A stretch of DNA of 64,000 nt, taken from NCBI GenBank assembly GCA_963827785.1, contig CAWHCT010000041.1, forward strand, positions 1 through 64,000. Reading direction: 5' to 3'. A program made the translations under genes and the position numbers. Origin of the DNA: Site-B1 sp963827785. GTDB lineage: Bacteria > Bacteroidota > Bacteroidia > Flavobacteriales > Flavobacteriaceae. Under the pieces are notes generated by a model, which worked only from the letters and a program-made list of their open reading frames with translations, was not told the DNA's origin and did not search any database. Shown here in pieces: positions 54,919 through 64,000 of the stretch (positions are counted from its first letter, which is position 1; every line of letters begins with the position of its first letter).

Positions 54919-55932
54919 TTATTTTACCTGGTATGTTTCTCCGGAGAAGAACAGATCATCTGTTTTTCTGAAATTTGAATTTGATTTAACCTGCGCAGTT
55001 AAAGCGTCTTCTCTTTCTTCTAAGGTTACATCATCATAACTTCTAATAATTCCTGTTACCAGAGGATATTCCAGCCTTACCAACATTTGATGCAAAGTAG
55101 GGTCTTTTTCTTTGGCATCATGAACCAATAGATCTTCCTGAGTGATACCATTTTCACCTATAGTGACTACCTCTAATTTTAACCCGTTTAATATTAAGCC
55201 TTTGTTTTTTTCTTTACCAAATATCATAGGCTTTCCGTGCTCAACATGTAATTGTTTGTCTTCACGAACATCTTTATCTGTAAACTGAGTAAAACATCCA
55301 TCGTTAAAAATGACACAGTTTTGTAATACCTCTATCAGTGAAGTTCCTTTAAATTTTTCTGCTTGAATAAACAATTCCGTCATTTCTTTAGGTGTGTTAC
55401 CGCCAATTCTTGCAAAAAATCTTGCTTGTGCTCCAATTGCTAATTCACCCGGCAAAAAAGGTGGTTGTGTGTTGCCATAAGGAGATGATTTAGTTTTTTG
55501 ACCAACAAGGGACGTTGGGGAGAATTGTCCTTTTGTTAGCCCATAAATTTCGTTATTGAACAAAACAATATTCAGATTAATATTTCGTCTTAACACATGA
55601 ATAAAATGGTTTCCACCTATAGCCATGGCGTCTCCATCTCCGGTAATAACCCAAACGCTTAATTTTGGGTTAGCCAACTTTACACCAGAAGCTATTGCAG
55701 TAGCCCGACCATGAATGCCATGCATGCCATAAGTATCCATATAATATGGAAAACGGGATGAACATCCAATACCGGAAATAAATACAACATCTTCCTTTTT
55801 TACTCCCATTTCAGGAAGTGCTTTTTGCATTGATCGTAAAATAACATAATCGTCACAACCCGGACACCATCTAACTTCCTGATCACTCGCAAAATCTTTA
55901 AATGTATATTTTTTTTCAGCTGTTGTTTCCAT
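54919..55932 (-). CDS. korB: 2-oxoacid:ferredoxin oxidoreductase, beta subunit
   Basis: 337 residues. The TPP-binding subunit: KTFKDFASDQEVRWCPGCDDY-type start (here KYTFKDFASDQEVRWCPG), the Cys residues WCPGCDDY and GIGCSSRFPYYMDTYGMHGIHGR, and the TPP motif GDGDAMAIGGNHFIHVLRRN with NNEIYGLTKGQFSPTS. It works with KorA to oxidise 2-oxoglutarate (or another 2-oxoacid) to acyl-CoA, reducing ferredoxin. The two genes are separated by 2 bases on the same strand, korA first. Confidence 0.93.
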   Translation of the reverse strand: METTAEKKYTFKDFASDQEVRWCPGCDDYVILRSMQKALPEMGVKKEDVVFISGIGCSSRFPYYMDTYGMHGIHGRATAIASGVKLANPKLSVWVITGDGDAMAIGGNHFIHVLRRNINLNIVLFNNEIYGLTKGQFSPTSLVGQKTKSSPYGNTQPPFLPGELAIGAQARFFARIGGNTPKEMTELFIQAEKFKGTSLIEVLQNCVIFNDGCFTQFTDKDVREDKQLHVEHGKPMIFGKEKNKGLILNGLKLEVVTIGENGITQEDLLVHDAKEKDPTLHQMLVRLEYPLVTGIIRSYDDVTLEEREDALTAQVKSNSNFRKTDDLFFSGETYQVK

Positions 55933-55934
55933 AA

Positions 55935-57791
55935 TTATTTTACTAATTGTTTAAATTTTTCAATCAACTCGGTATTTCCAAAAGGCAGCCCTTGAACCTT
56001 GTTAAATTGCATGAATTCAAATCCGTTGAAGTTTATTTTTAAAACCTTAGAGAACTGACCATTGTTTAATTCACAAACGATAATCTTCTTGAACTTTTTC
56101 AATACGTCCTCGGTATTTTTCGGCAATGGATTTATATAATTGAAATGTGCGAAACCAATATTTTTTAATCCCTCCTCATTTAATTGTTTTACTGCAGAAT
56201 GTAATGAACCATATGTTCCACCCCAGCCAATAACCAGCAGATCTCCTTCTTCAGCAAATTCTGTTTTTATTTCTGGAATATAATTTTGAACCCGTTTAAT
56301 TTTCTCTGCTCTAATTTTGGTCATGAACTCATGATTTTCTGGAACGTAGGATACATTACCAGTAACTTTATCTTTTTCTAAACCACCAATTCTGTGCTCC
56401 AATCCAGGAGTCCCGGGAATAGCCCAGTTACGAGCTAAAGTTTTTTCGTCCCTGTCATATGGATGCCAGTTTTCATGATATTCAGAAACGAGATTGTTCT
56501 TTATTTCCGGCATATCATCTACAGATTTAATTTTCCAAGGAGCAGAACCATTTGCAATATAACCATCAGTTAATAATATAACAGGGGTCATATGTTCCAA
56601 AGCCATTTTAGCTGCTTCATAAGCATAATTAAAACAGTTTGCAGGAGTACTTGCTGCAATTACAATAACAGGGCTTTCGCCATTCCTTCCATACATAGCC
56701 TGCAACAGATCTGATTGTTCAGTTTTTGTAGGCAATCCTGTAGATGGACCACCTCGCTGAACATTAACAACAACAATTGGCAATTCAACCATCATCGCAA
56801 GCCCCAAAGCTTCACCTTTTAATGCCAGACCCGGACCAGATGTAGTTGTAATGGCCAAATCACCCGCAAAAGAAGCCCCAATGGTCGAGGTAATGCCAGC
56901 AATTTCATCTTCTGCCTGAAACGCTTTAACACCAAAATGCTTATGTTTTACTAATTCATGCAAAATATCTGTAGCAGGAGTAATAGGATATGAACCTAAA
57001 AACAATTCAAGTCCAGATTTTTCTGCAGCGGCCAGAAATCCCCAGGCTGTTGCGGTATTACCCATTATAATTCTATAGTTACCCTTCACCATTTTCGCAG
57101 GGGCAATTGTATACGAATTAGGAATCAGCTCCAAAGTTTCCGCAAAAAAGAAACCGGCATTTAGAACTTTGGTATTGGCTTCTATTATTTCAGGATGTGA
57201 TTTGAACTTTTTATTAAAAAAGTCTATAGTATAGTCTTTAGATCGATCATACATCCAATAAACCATTCCAAGGGCGAACATATTCTTACTTCTAGTAATG
57301 CTTTTGTTGTCTAATCCATCTATATTTTTTAGAGCTTCCTTAGTTAATGAAGTCATAGCAACCTCTATGACCCTATAATTATCAAGGGAATCATCTTCTA
57401 AAGGATTTGTTTCGTACTGAGCCTTTTCTAAATTCTTCTTTGTGAACGCATCAGTATCTACAATAATAGTATGACCGGGTTTCACAGCATGTAGGTTTGT
57501 TTTTAAACCGGCCGGATTCATAGCTACTAAAAGATCAACATTGTCCCCCGGCGTGCTTATTTCAACACTTCCAATATGTACTTGATATCCAGAAACACCA
57601 TAAAGGCTGCCTTGAGGTGCTCGAATTTCTGACGGATAGTTGGGGAAAGTGGCTATATCATTACCAAACATGGCCGAAGTATCTGAAAACTGAGTCCCCG
57701 TGAGCTGCATTCCATCACCGGAATCCCCCACAAAACGTATTATTACGGCCTCCAGAACTTCTTGTTTAGTATTTTTTATTGTTGGAATCAT
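55935..57791 (-). CDS. korA: 2-oxoacid:ferredoxin oxidoreductase, fused gamma-alpha subunit
   Basis: 618 residues from the start at 57791 (MIPTIKNTKQEVLEAVIIRF); the ATG at 57818 adds a non-homologous extension. The N-terminal gamma domain has RFVGDSGDGMQLTGTQFS and FPNYPSEIRAPQGSLYGVSGYQ. The alpha domain (from about residue 200) has GNTATAWGFLAAAEKSGLELFLGSYPITPATDILHEL, AEDEIAGITSTIGASFAGDLAITTTSGPGLALK and VNVQRGGPSTGLPTKTEQSD. The fused KorA form with separate KorB is typical of 2-oxoglutarate or branched-chain enzymes in Bacteroidota. It is divergent from the ferredoxin gene. Confidence 0.93.
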   Translation of the reverse strand: MIPTIKNTKQEVLEAVIIRFVGDSGDGMQLTGTQFSDTSAMFGNDIATFPNYPSEIRAPQGSLYGVSGYQVHIGSVEISTPGDNVDLLVAMNPAGLKTNLHAVKPGHTIIVDTDAFTKKNLEKAQYETNPLEDDSLDNYRVIEVAMTSLTKEALKNIDGLDNKSITRSKNMFALGMVYWMYDRSKDYTIDFFNKKFKSHPEIIEANTKVLNAGFFFAETLELIPNSYTIAPAKMVKGNYRIIMGNTATAWGFLAAAEKSGLELFLGSYPITPATDILHELVKHKHFGVKAFQAEDEIAGITSTIGASFAGDLAITTTSGPGLALKGEALGLAMMVELPIVVVNVQRGGPSTGLPTKTEQSDLLQAMYGRNGESPVIVIAASTPANCFNYAYEAAKMALEHMTPVILLTDGYIANGSAPWKIKSVDDMPEIKNNLVSEYHENWHPYDRDEKTLARNWAIPGTPGLEHRIGGLEKDKVTGNVSYVPENHEFMTKIRAEKIKRVQNYIPEIKTEFAEEGDLLVIGWGGTYGSLHSAVKQLNEEGLKNIGFAHFNYINPLPKNTEDVLKKFKKIIVCELNNGQFSKVLKINFNGFEFMQFNKVQGLPFGNTELIEKFKQLVK

Positions 57792-57947
57792 AACTTTGAA
57801 TGTATTAATGAAAAGCACAAAATTATCGAATGTAAATGTAAATGGGTAAAATTACTTTCACTTTTTAAAAGGAAATATGATTTTTATCATTTATACGATG
57901 TAAAAAGAATGATAATTTTACACCATTATTAATAAAAACAGAAAACA

Positions 57948-58298
57948 ATGGCTATTATTATAACAGATGAATGCATTAATTGTGATGCTTGTATTTCAGA
58001 ATGTCCAAACAATGCAATATATGAACCAGATCAGGAATGGACTTATGCTGATGAAACCGCTTTGAGCGGAACGGTTAAAACTCCAAGTGGTAAGGAAGTA
58101 GACGCAAACGATTCTAATGAACCTTTATCAGATGAGTTTTATTTTATAGTTCCTGATAAGTGTACAGAATGTAAAGGTTTCCATGACGAACCACAATGTG
58201 CTTCAGTTTGCCCGGTAGATTGCTGCGTACCTGATACAAATCATGTTGAATCTGATGAAGAACTCTTAGGAAAAAAGGCTTGGTTACATGGCGAGTAA
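57948..58298 (+). CDS. fdx: 2[4Fe-4S] ferredoxin (YfhL-type)
   Basis: 116 residues. Cluster motifs are CINCDACISECPNNAIY (CxxCxxCxxxCP) and CTECKGFHDEPQCASVCPVDCC, where an eight-residue insert between the second and third Cys is the Alvin/YfhL-type hallmark. It is the likely electron acceptor of KorAB and NifJ, its neighbours on both sides. The start codon follows a divergent spacer of about 150 bases shared with korA. Confidence 0.93.
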   Translation: MAIIITDECINCDACISECPNNAIYEPDQEWTYADETALSGTVKTPSGKEVDANDSNEPLSDEFYFIVPDKCTECKGFHDEPQCASVCPVDCCVPDTNHVESDEELLGKKAWLHGE

Positions 58299-58610
58299 TT
58301 TGAAATAAATAATGTAATTAAGTTTTTAATTAACTATTTTGCACGAAAGCACTTATAATTGACAAATTATAAGTGCTTTTGGTTTATAATCTTACCATTT
58401 CTGTTCTAAATTTTAAAAAACACTTTTGTTTAGAGGGCGAGAAGGATGTAAAAGCTTTTATTTAGCCAATTTTTTGCTGATAAATGTCATAGTCTGCCCT
58501 ATAGATTCGTTATAATTTTACAGCATCTTTTAAATTGTTTAAAAAGCATTAGAAGTTCAGACTAGACTGATAGATGTAATATTTCTAATGCGTAATCTTA
58601 AATACTAATT
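58299..58610. other. Spacer between ferredoxin and nifJ
   Basis: 312 bases with no gene. It holds a hairpin at 58346-58380 (see separate entry) and otherwise AT-rich sequence that presumably includes the nifJ promoter. No exact TAnnTTTG box is obvious. Confidence 0.5.
58346..58380 (+). terminator. Hairpin terminator after the ferredoxin gene
   Basis: A perfect 15-bp stem AAAGCACTTATAATT / AATTATAAGTGCTTT with loop GACA, then T. It separates the ferredoxin gene from nifJ, so the two may be separately transcribed. Confidence 0.75.
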
Positions 58611-61600
58611 ATGAAAAAATCATTTCCAAAACTAATTTGCGATGCCAATGAAGCGGTTGCCAGAGTTGCACATAAAACCAACGAGGTTTGCGCAATCTAT
58701 CCAATTACACCAGCTTCGCCAATGGGAGAACACGTTGATGTTTATAGTTCTAACGAGGAAACAAATATTTGGAACAATGTTCCTAGAATAGTTGAAATGC
58801 AAAGTGAAGGCGGTGCCTCCGGCGCTGTTCATGGATCCTTGCAGGCCGGTGCTTTGACAACTACTTTTACAGCTTCTCAAGGATTATTATTAATGATCCC
58901 TAATATGTACAAGATAGCTGGTGAATTATTGCCTTCTGTTATTCATGTTGCGGCAAGAACCATTGCTACTCATGCATTATCCATATTTGGTGATCATTCT
59001 GATGTTATGGCCGCACGCCAAACAGGATTTTCAATGTTATTTGGCGGGTCGGTACAGGAAGCACAGGACTTTGCTCTTATATCACAAGTCGCTACTTTAA
59101 AATCCAGAATTCCATTTATGAATATTTTTGATGGATTTAGAACTTCTCATGAAATATCAAAAATTGATTCAATTCCAGATGATATTATAAAAGACATGAT
59201 GCCGGAAGACGAAATAATGGCTCATAAAAAAAGATCTCTGGATCCTGACAATCCGGTAATTAGAGGAACGTCTCAAAATCCTGATGTATTCTTCCAGGCC
59301 AGAGAAGCAGCTAACAATTACTATAAAAAAGTGCCTGCAATTGTTGAGAAAACTATGAATGAGTTTTATAAGCATACAGGAAGAAAATACACTTTATTCT
59401 ATTATGTAGGACATCCTGAAGCCGAGAAAGTCATTGTTATAATGGGATCTGGTCAAGGACCTGTAATGGAGGCTGTTGATACAATGGTTAACAACGGTGA
59501 AAAAGTAGGAGCGATCATAGTTCGTCTATTCAGACCATTCTCAATAAGTCATTTTGTTGATGCATTACCAAAAACAGTTAAGAAAGTTGCTGTATTGGAC
59601 AGAACAAAAGAACCGGGCGGTATAGGTGAACCATTATATCTTGATATAGTTTCTGCATTTATGGAAAGCAACAGAGACATGCCGAAAATAATTGGCGGCC
59701 GGTATGGATTATCATCTAAAGAATTTGATCCGGCAATGGTAAAAGCGGTTTATGATGAGTTGGATAAAAAGCAACCTAAAAACCACTTTACGATTGGTAT
59801 TAATGATGATGTATCAAATACTAGTCTGGAAATAGGAGGACGATTGAATACAGTGAAAACTACATTTAACTGTATGTTCTACGGATTAGGATCTGATGGA
59901 ACTGTGGGAGCCAATAAGAACTCCATTAAAATAATTGGTGAAACTACTGATAATTATGTGCAAGGATATTTTGTTTATGACTCTAAGAAAGCAGGCGCTC
60001 AAACAGTGTCTCACTTACGTTTTGGACCAAAACCAATTTATTCAACATACTTAATTCATAAAGCTAATTTTATTGCTTGTCACCAATTTAATTTTATTGA
60101 GAAATATGATATCTTAAAAAACATTAAGCAAGGAGGAACCTTTTTATTGAACTCTCCATTTGATAAAGATCAAATCTGGGATGTTTTACCAAAAAGAATG
60201 CAAGAGCAGATCGTTGAGAACGAATTAGAATTCTATGTGGTAGATGCAACAAAAGTGGCTCAAGATGCAAATCTTGGTAAACGGACAAACACTGTTTTAC
60301 AAACCTGTTTCTTTGCAATTTCTGGTGTATTACCAAAAGATGAGGCTATTCAGAAAATTAAGGATGCTATTGTAAAATCATATTCTCATAAAGGAGATGA
60401 TGTTGTTAAAATGAACTTTAACGCTGTTGATAAATCTTTGGAGAATCTGCAAAAAGTAGAGTATCCTAAACATGTAACAAGCAAATCAGTCTTAAAACCA
60501 ATGATGACTGGCACAGAAGATCCTTTTGTGAAAGAGGTTTTAGGAAAAATTTTAGCGGGTAGAGGAGATGAACTTCCGGTTAGCGCCTTCCCTGTTGACG
60601 GTACTTTCCCAACAGGAACAACTCAATATGAAAAACGCGGTATTGCTGATAGTATACCGGTTTGGGACGGCGAAGACATTTGTACTCAATGTAATAAATG
60701 TGTGATGATATGTCCTCATGCAGCTATTAGAGCCAAAGTGGTAACTAATGAAGAATTAGCGGGAGCTCCTTCATCATTAAAATCTGTTCCTGCAAAAGGA
60801 AGACCATTTAATGGAGAATCAGAATCTTATGTATTACAGGTTTCTCCACAGGACTGTACCGGTTGCGATCTTTGTGTGGCAGTTTGTCCTGCAATTAGTA
60901 AAGAAGATCCCGACTTTAAAGCAATCAACATGCATGCTAAACTTGAAGTTGAAGCTCAAGAAGATCCAAACTGGGATTACTTTATTAATCTTCCTGATTA
61001 TAACAGAACTGAATTACAAATTACAAATGTAAAAGGGTCTCAGTTCCTTGAACCATTATTTGAGTTCTCTGGAGCATGTTCAGGTTGTGGTGAAACTCCA
61101 TACATAAAAATGTTAACCCAATTATATGGAGACAGTATTTTAATTGCTAACGCAACAGGTTGTTCATCCATTTATGGTGGCAACTTACCAACAACTCCTT
61201 ATAAAACGAATAAATTCGGCAGAGGACCAGCCTGGGCAAATTCATTATTTGAAGATAATGCTGAATATGGTTTAGGTATGAAATTGGCCTTGTCAAAAAA
61301 ACAGGAAATCGCTATTCAACTATTGAAATCGTTAGAAAAAGAAGTTGGAAGTGAATTGGTAGAAGCCATACTAAATAATCCAGAAAAAACAGAAACTGAA
61401 AAAGAAGAGAACTTTGCGAATCTTGATAAGCTTAAAGCGAAGTTAGCGGGTATTAATAAGGCAGAAGCTAAAAAGCTGTCACAATTGACAGAATACTTGC
61501 GTAGAAAATCAGTTTGGATCCTTGGTGGAGACGGCTGGGCATATGATATAGGCTTTGGTGGAGTGGATCACGTATTGGCATCTGGAGAAGACATCAATAT

Positions 61601-62141
61601 CATGGTGTTAGATACTGAAGTTTATTCCAATACCGGAGGACAAACATCTAAGGCCACACCATTAGGCGCAAGTGCTAAATTCTCTGTTTCTGGTAAACGA
61701 ACCAGTAAGAAAAGTTTAGCCTTACAAGCAGTTTCTTATGAAAATGTCTATGTTGCTCAAGTGGCAATTGGAGCTAAAGATCTTCAGACGTTGAAGGCAA
61801 TTGAAGAGGCGGAAGCTTATCCTGGACCTTCATTGATCATAGCGTATTCACATTGTGGTGAACATGGTTATGACCTTAAAGATGGAGCAATCCACCAGGA
61901 AAAAGCTGTTGAGACAGGTTATTGGCCATTATTTAGATTTGATCCTTCTAAACCAAAAGGGAAGAAGTTCAAATTGGATTCTAAGGCACCTGCAGCCCCT
62001 CTTGAAGACTTTATGTATATGGAGACTCGTTTCTCAAGGGTTGTTAAAGACGATGCTGAATTAGGAGCTAAACTTCTTAAACAGGCACAGGAAGAAGTTG
62101 ATAACAGATGGGAACGATTAGAAATTTATAAAGACATGTAG
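58611..62141 (+). CDS. nifJ: Pyruvate:ferredoxin (flavodoxin) oxidoreductase
   Basis: 1176 residues, the full length of the homodimeric enzyme. It oxidises pyruvate with CoA to acetyl-CoA and CO2, reducing ferredoxin or flavodoxin. Visible are the start CDANEAVARVAHKTNEVCAIYPITPASPMGEHVD, EGGASGAVHGSLQAG with TFTASQGLLLMIPNMYKIAGEL, ferredoxin-like clusters CTQCNKCVMICPHAAI and CTGCDLCVAVCPAISK, the CSGCGETPYIK cluster-ligand region, TGCSSIYGG, and the TPP motif ILGGDGWAYDIGFGGVDHVLASG with LDTEVYSNTGGQTSKATPLGA. It is downstream of the ferredoxin on the same strand. Confidence 0.97.
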   Translation: MKKSFPKLICDANEAVARVAHKTNEVCAIYPITPASPMGEHVDVYSSNEETNIWNNVPRIVEMQSEGGASGAVHGSLQAGALTTTFTASQGLLLMIPNMYKIAGELLPSVIHVAARTIATHALSIFGDHSDVMAARQTGFSMLFGGSVQEAQDFALISQVATLKSRIPFMNIFDGFRTSHEISKIDSIPDDIIKDMMPEDEIMAHKKRSLDPDNPVIRGTSQNPDVFFQAREAANNYYKKVPAIVEKTMNEFYKHTGRKYTLFYYVGHPEAEKVIVIMGSGQGPVMEAVDTMVNNGEKVGAIIVRLFRPFSISHFVDALPKTVKKVAVLDRTKEPGGIGEPLYLDIVSAFMESNRDMPKIIGGRYGLSSKEFDPAMVKAVYDELDKKQPKNHFTIGINDDVSNTSLEIGGRLNTVKTTFNCMFYGLGSDGTVGANKNSIKIIGETTDNYVQGYFVYDSKKAGAQTVSHLRFGPKPIYSTYLIHKANFIACHQFNFIEKYDILKNIKQGGTFLLNSPFDKDQIWDVLPKRMQEQIVENELEFYVVDATKVAQDANLGKRTNTVLQTCFFAISGVLPKDEAIQKIKDAIVKSYSHKGDDVVKMNFNAVDKSLENLQKVEYPKHVTSKSVLKPMMTGTEDPFVKEVLGKILAGRGDELPVSAFPVDGTFPTGTTQYEKRGIADSIPVWDGEDICTQCNKCVMICPHAAIRAKVVTNEELAGAPSSLKSVPAKGRPFNGESESYVLQVSPQDCTGCDLCVAVCPAISKEDPDFKAINMHAKLEVEAQEDPNWDYFINLPDYNRTELQITNVKGSQFLEPLFEFSGACSGCGETPYIKMLTQLYGDSILIANATGCSSIYGGNLPTTPYKTNKFGRGPAWANSLFEDNAEYGLGMKLALSKKQEIAIQLLKSLEKEVGSELVEAILNNPEKTETEKEENFANLDKLKAKLAGINKAEAKKLSQLTEYLRRKSVWILGGDGWAYDIGFGGVDHVLASGEDINIMVLDTEVYSNTGGQTSKATPLGASAKFSVSGKRTSKKSLALQAVSYENVYVAQVAIGAKDLQTLKAIEEAEAYPGPSLIIAYSHCGEHGYDLKDGAIHQEKAVETGYWPLFRFDPSKPKGKKFKLDSKAPAAPLEDFMYMETRFSRVVKDDAELGAKLLKQAQEEVDNRWERLEIYKDM

Positions 62142-62161
62142 TCGATATATATTTATCATTT

Positions 62162-62192
62162 AAAAAGCCAGCTTGATAAAGCTGGCTTTTTT
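62162..62192. terminator. Bidirectional terminator after nifJ and the GH31 gene
   Basis: Stem AAAAAGCCAGCTT / AAGCTGGCTTTTT around loop GATA, with T-runs on both strands, between the convergent nifJ and GH31 genes. Confidence 0.9.
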
Positions 62193-62214
62193 GTTTATTA
62201 AATTAAATCTGTAT

Positions 62215-64000
62215 TTATTCACCTATAATATGTAGAGTGCTAAAATCTTTATTGATCTTCATGGAGTTGTTACCATTCATATTGATGTCACCTAAGGAAA
62301 TTTTCTCGTTATCTAGTTCAACCTCTTTAATTTTAAAAGGCAATCCATGAAATTTCAACTCAAAAATATCATAGTTAGAAGTGAATTTACCCTCTTTATG
62401 TTGTTGAATGATCAACTGATTTGGTTTTCCGGTTAACTTAAATGTTCTAAGGCTATACCTTCCTTTTGTATAGTCATAACCATCGTGAGCGTCATCAAAT
62501 AATTTAGAAACTTCTTTTCCATCTTTGTAATATATATCTAATACCACTTCATCAATTTCCTTTTCATCAACATATTGTTGAATAGGATATTTTGGAATGA
62601 TAGCGCCTTCTTTAATAAATATAGGCATACTATCTAAATCGGCGTCAACCCATACTTCTTTTCCGCCTTTTACTACTTTATTGTTCCAAAAATTATACCA
62701 TCTTCCTTTAGGAAAATACATTCGTCCTTCCCTTTGAGTTAGCCTCATTTACAGGGCAAACCAATATTTTATCACCATAAATGAATTCATCTGTTCTATA
62801 ATGTGTATGAACATCATCCTGATCATAAAGGACCAATGATTTTATTAAAGGTGTACCATCCTGAATATATTGCCAGAAAGCAGTATATAAATAGGGTAAT
62901 AACTGGTATCGTATTTCAACAAACTTTCTAACAATATTTGTGACCTCATCATCAAAGGACCAAGGCTCCTGATCTCCATGATCACCCGATGAATGCACTC
63001 TGCAAAACGGATGAAAAACACCCAGCTGTATCCATCGTGCAAATAATTCGCCTTGTGGCTGCTCAGCAAACCCACCAATATCGCTGCCTACAAAAGAATA
63101 ACCAGACATTGCTAAACTCTGCGCTTGAATATTTGCAATAGTCAAATGCTCCCAAGTTGCAACATTGTCACCTGTCCAGGTTGATGTGTAACGTTGTGTT
63201 CCTGAATAAGCAGCTCTGGTAATAACAAAAGGTCTTTTTGGATAGGAGAATTTCTTTAAACCATGGTATGTAGCCCTTGCCATTTGCATACCATATACAT
63301 TATGTGCTTTTCTATGGCTGCAAGGATTTCCGTCATAATCATGCCTAACATCGTCCGGAAATGTTTTATTAGGAACCTCCATTACTGCAGGTTCATTCAT
63401 GTCATTCCAAACACCTTTAATGCCAATATCTTCAATAAGTTCTTTAAACAATCCCGACCACCATTCTCTAACTTCTGGTTTTGTGTAATCGGGGAAATAA
63501 CATTCACCAGGCCAAACTTTTCCTTTCATATAAGGACCATCAGCACGTTTACAAAAATAATCCTTTTCCAGGCCTTCTTTAAATATGCTGTATTCATCAT
63601 CGACTTTAATTCCCGGATCAATAATGGCTACTGTTTTAAAACCGTCATCAGCCAATTCTTTTACCATTCTTTTAGGGTCAGGGAAGTATTCTTTATTCCA
63701 GGTAAAACATCGAAAACCATCCATATAATCAATGTCTAAATAAATAGCATCACATGGTATTTTTAGTTCACGAAATTTGGCAGTAATTTCTTTTACTTTG
63801 CTTTCAGGGTAATAGCTCCATTTACATTGATGGAAACCTAATGTCCATAATGGAGGCAGTTGATGAGGTTTTCCGGTTAGGTCTGTATAATTACAAACCA
63901 CGTCTTCCATTTTTGGTCCGTAGATAAAATAATAATTCATTTCACCGCCTTGAGCCCAAAAACTGGTTACATTCCTGCGTTCATGAGCAAAGTCGAAAAA
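62215..64000 (-). CDS. Glycoside hydrolase family 31 (alpha-glucosidase), partial, one frameshift
   Basis: About 595 residues visible; the 5' end lies beyond the window (residues upstream of 63940 read ..NVTSFWAQGGE and continue to base 64000). A one-base shift near 62735 splits it (NEANSKGR then RMYFPKGRWYNFWN). The GH31 core has LPPLWTLGFHQCKWSYYPE, CDAIYLDIDYMDGFRCFTW, the catalytic nucleophile Asp in GVWNDMNEPAV, the acid/base Asp in TSTWTGDNVATWEHL, GYSFVGSDIGGF and FHPFCRVHSSGDHGDQEPW. C-terminal beta-domains follow (MPIFIKEGAIIPKY, ELKFHGLPFKIKEVEL). Expected to cleave alpha-glucosides such as starch or glycogen fragments. Confidence 0.92.

Noticed and set aside
1..64000. CRISPR array, prophage, IS element or integron
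   Set aside because: No regular direct repeats with spacers, transposase, integrase or phage structural genes are visible.

Overview
The window looks like a chromosomal segment of a Bacteroidota bacterium, most likely of the Flavobacteriaceae. It is AT-rich, has no Shine-Dalgarno pattern, and shows several TAnnTTTG-type -7 promoter boxes. It carries typical lineage families: DUF6909, bacterial GH3, DUF4837, DUF4175, head-GIN, DUF4349, and a KorAB that generates reduced ferredoxin. I see no phage, IS element, CRISPR array or plasmid functions.

Layout. Bases 1-185 are GC-rich foreign DNA fused in the middle of wecB, probably an assembly chimera. Bases 185-8285 (minus strand) are a surface-polysaccharide block (wecB, fcl, gmd, a badly frameshifted Wzz-like gene) behind DUF6909, GH3 and an M23 peptidase. 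8438-12663 holds tatA converging on pgk-mltD-DUF4837. 12783-15285 (plus) holds holB, a lipid kinase and DoxX. 15316-24000 (mostly minus) holds an MFS permease, an OmpH lipoprotein, a methyltransferase, mnmG, ybeY and a giant DUF4175 coiled-coil protein; two parS-like 16-mers bracket mnmG. 24143-31204 holds alkB, gltX, a small barrel protein, an SPFH protein, glnS, folB and tRNA-Cys. 31238-38172 holds LysE, head-GIN, RNase R, a YwqK/MORN protein, a 520-bp AT-rich gap, rpiB, a cation diffusion facilitator and an ElaA-type GNAT. 38169-42076 (minus) holds rnpA, a DUF4349 lipoprotein, ctpA, an OmpA protein and an unlisted 55-aa membrane protein. 42207-45264 holds a GCS2-CBS ligase paired with an aspartoacylase-type hydrolase. 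45287-54910 holds M1 and S8 peptidases, an MBL hydrolase, SulP+UspA and a cation/proton antiporter. 54919-62141 is a low-potential redox block (KorAB, ferredoxin, NifJ). A GH31 alpha-glucosidase runs off the right end.

Together the genes mix housekeeping (tRNA charging, tRNA and RNA processing, glycolysis, replication clamp loading) with envelope building and ferredoxin-linked 2-oxoacid metabolism. AlkB needs O2 and NifJ/KorAB are oxygen-sensitive in many organisms, so a facultative or microaerobic life is a reasonable inference.

Data quality matters. At least 12 otherwise intact genes, including the normally essential glnS, are broken by single-base changes, usually in short homopolymers, with the highest density in the first 4.2 kb. 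I read these as sequencing errors and annotate full-length genes across them. The best hunting leads are the parS-like pair at mnmG, the GCS2-CBS/aspartoacylase pair, the REP-like hairpin family, the SulP C-terminal domain with its overlapping Usp gene, the phosphorylase-like DUF6909 protein, and the Q/N-linker extension on GlnRS.
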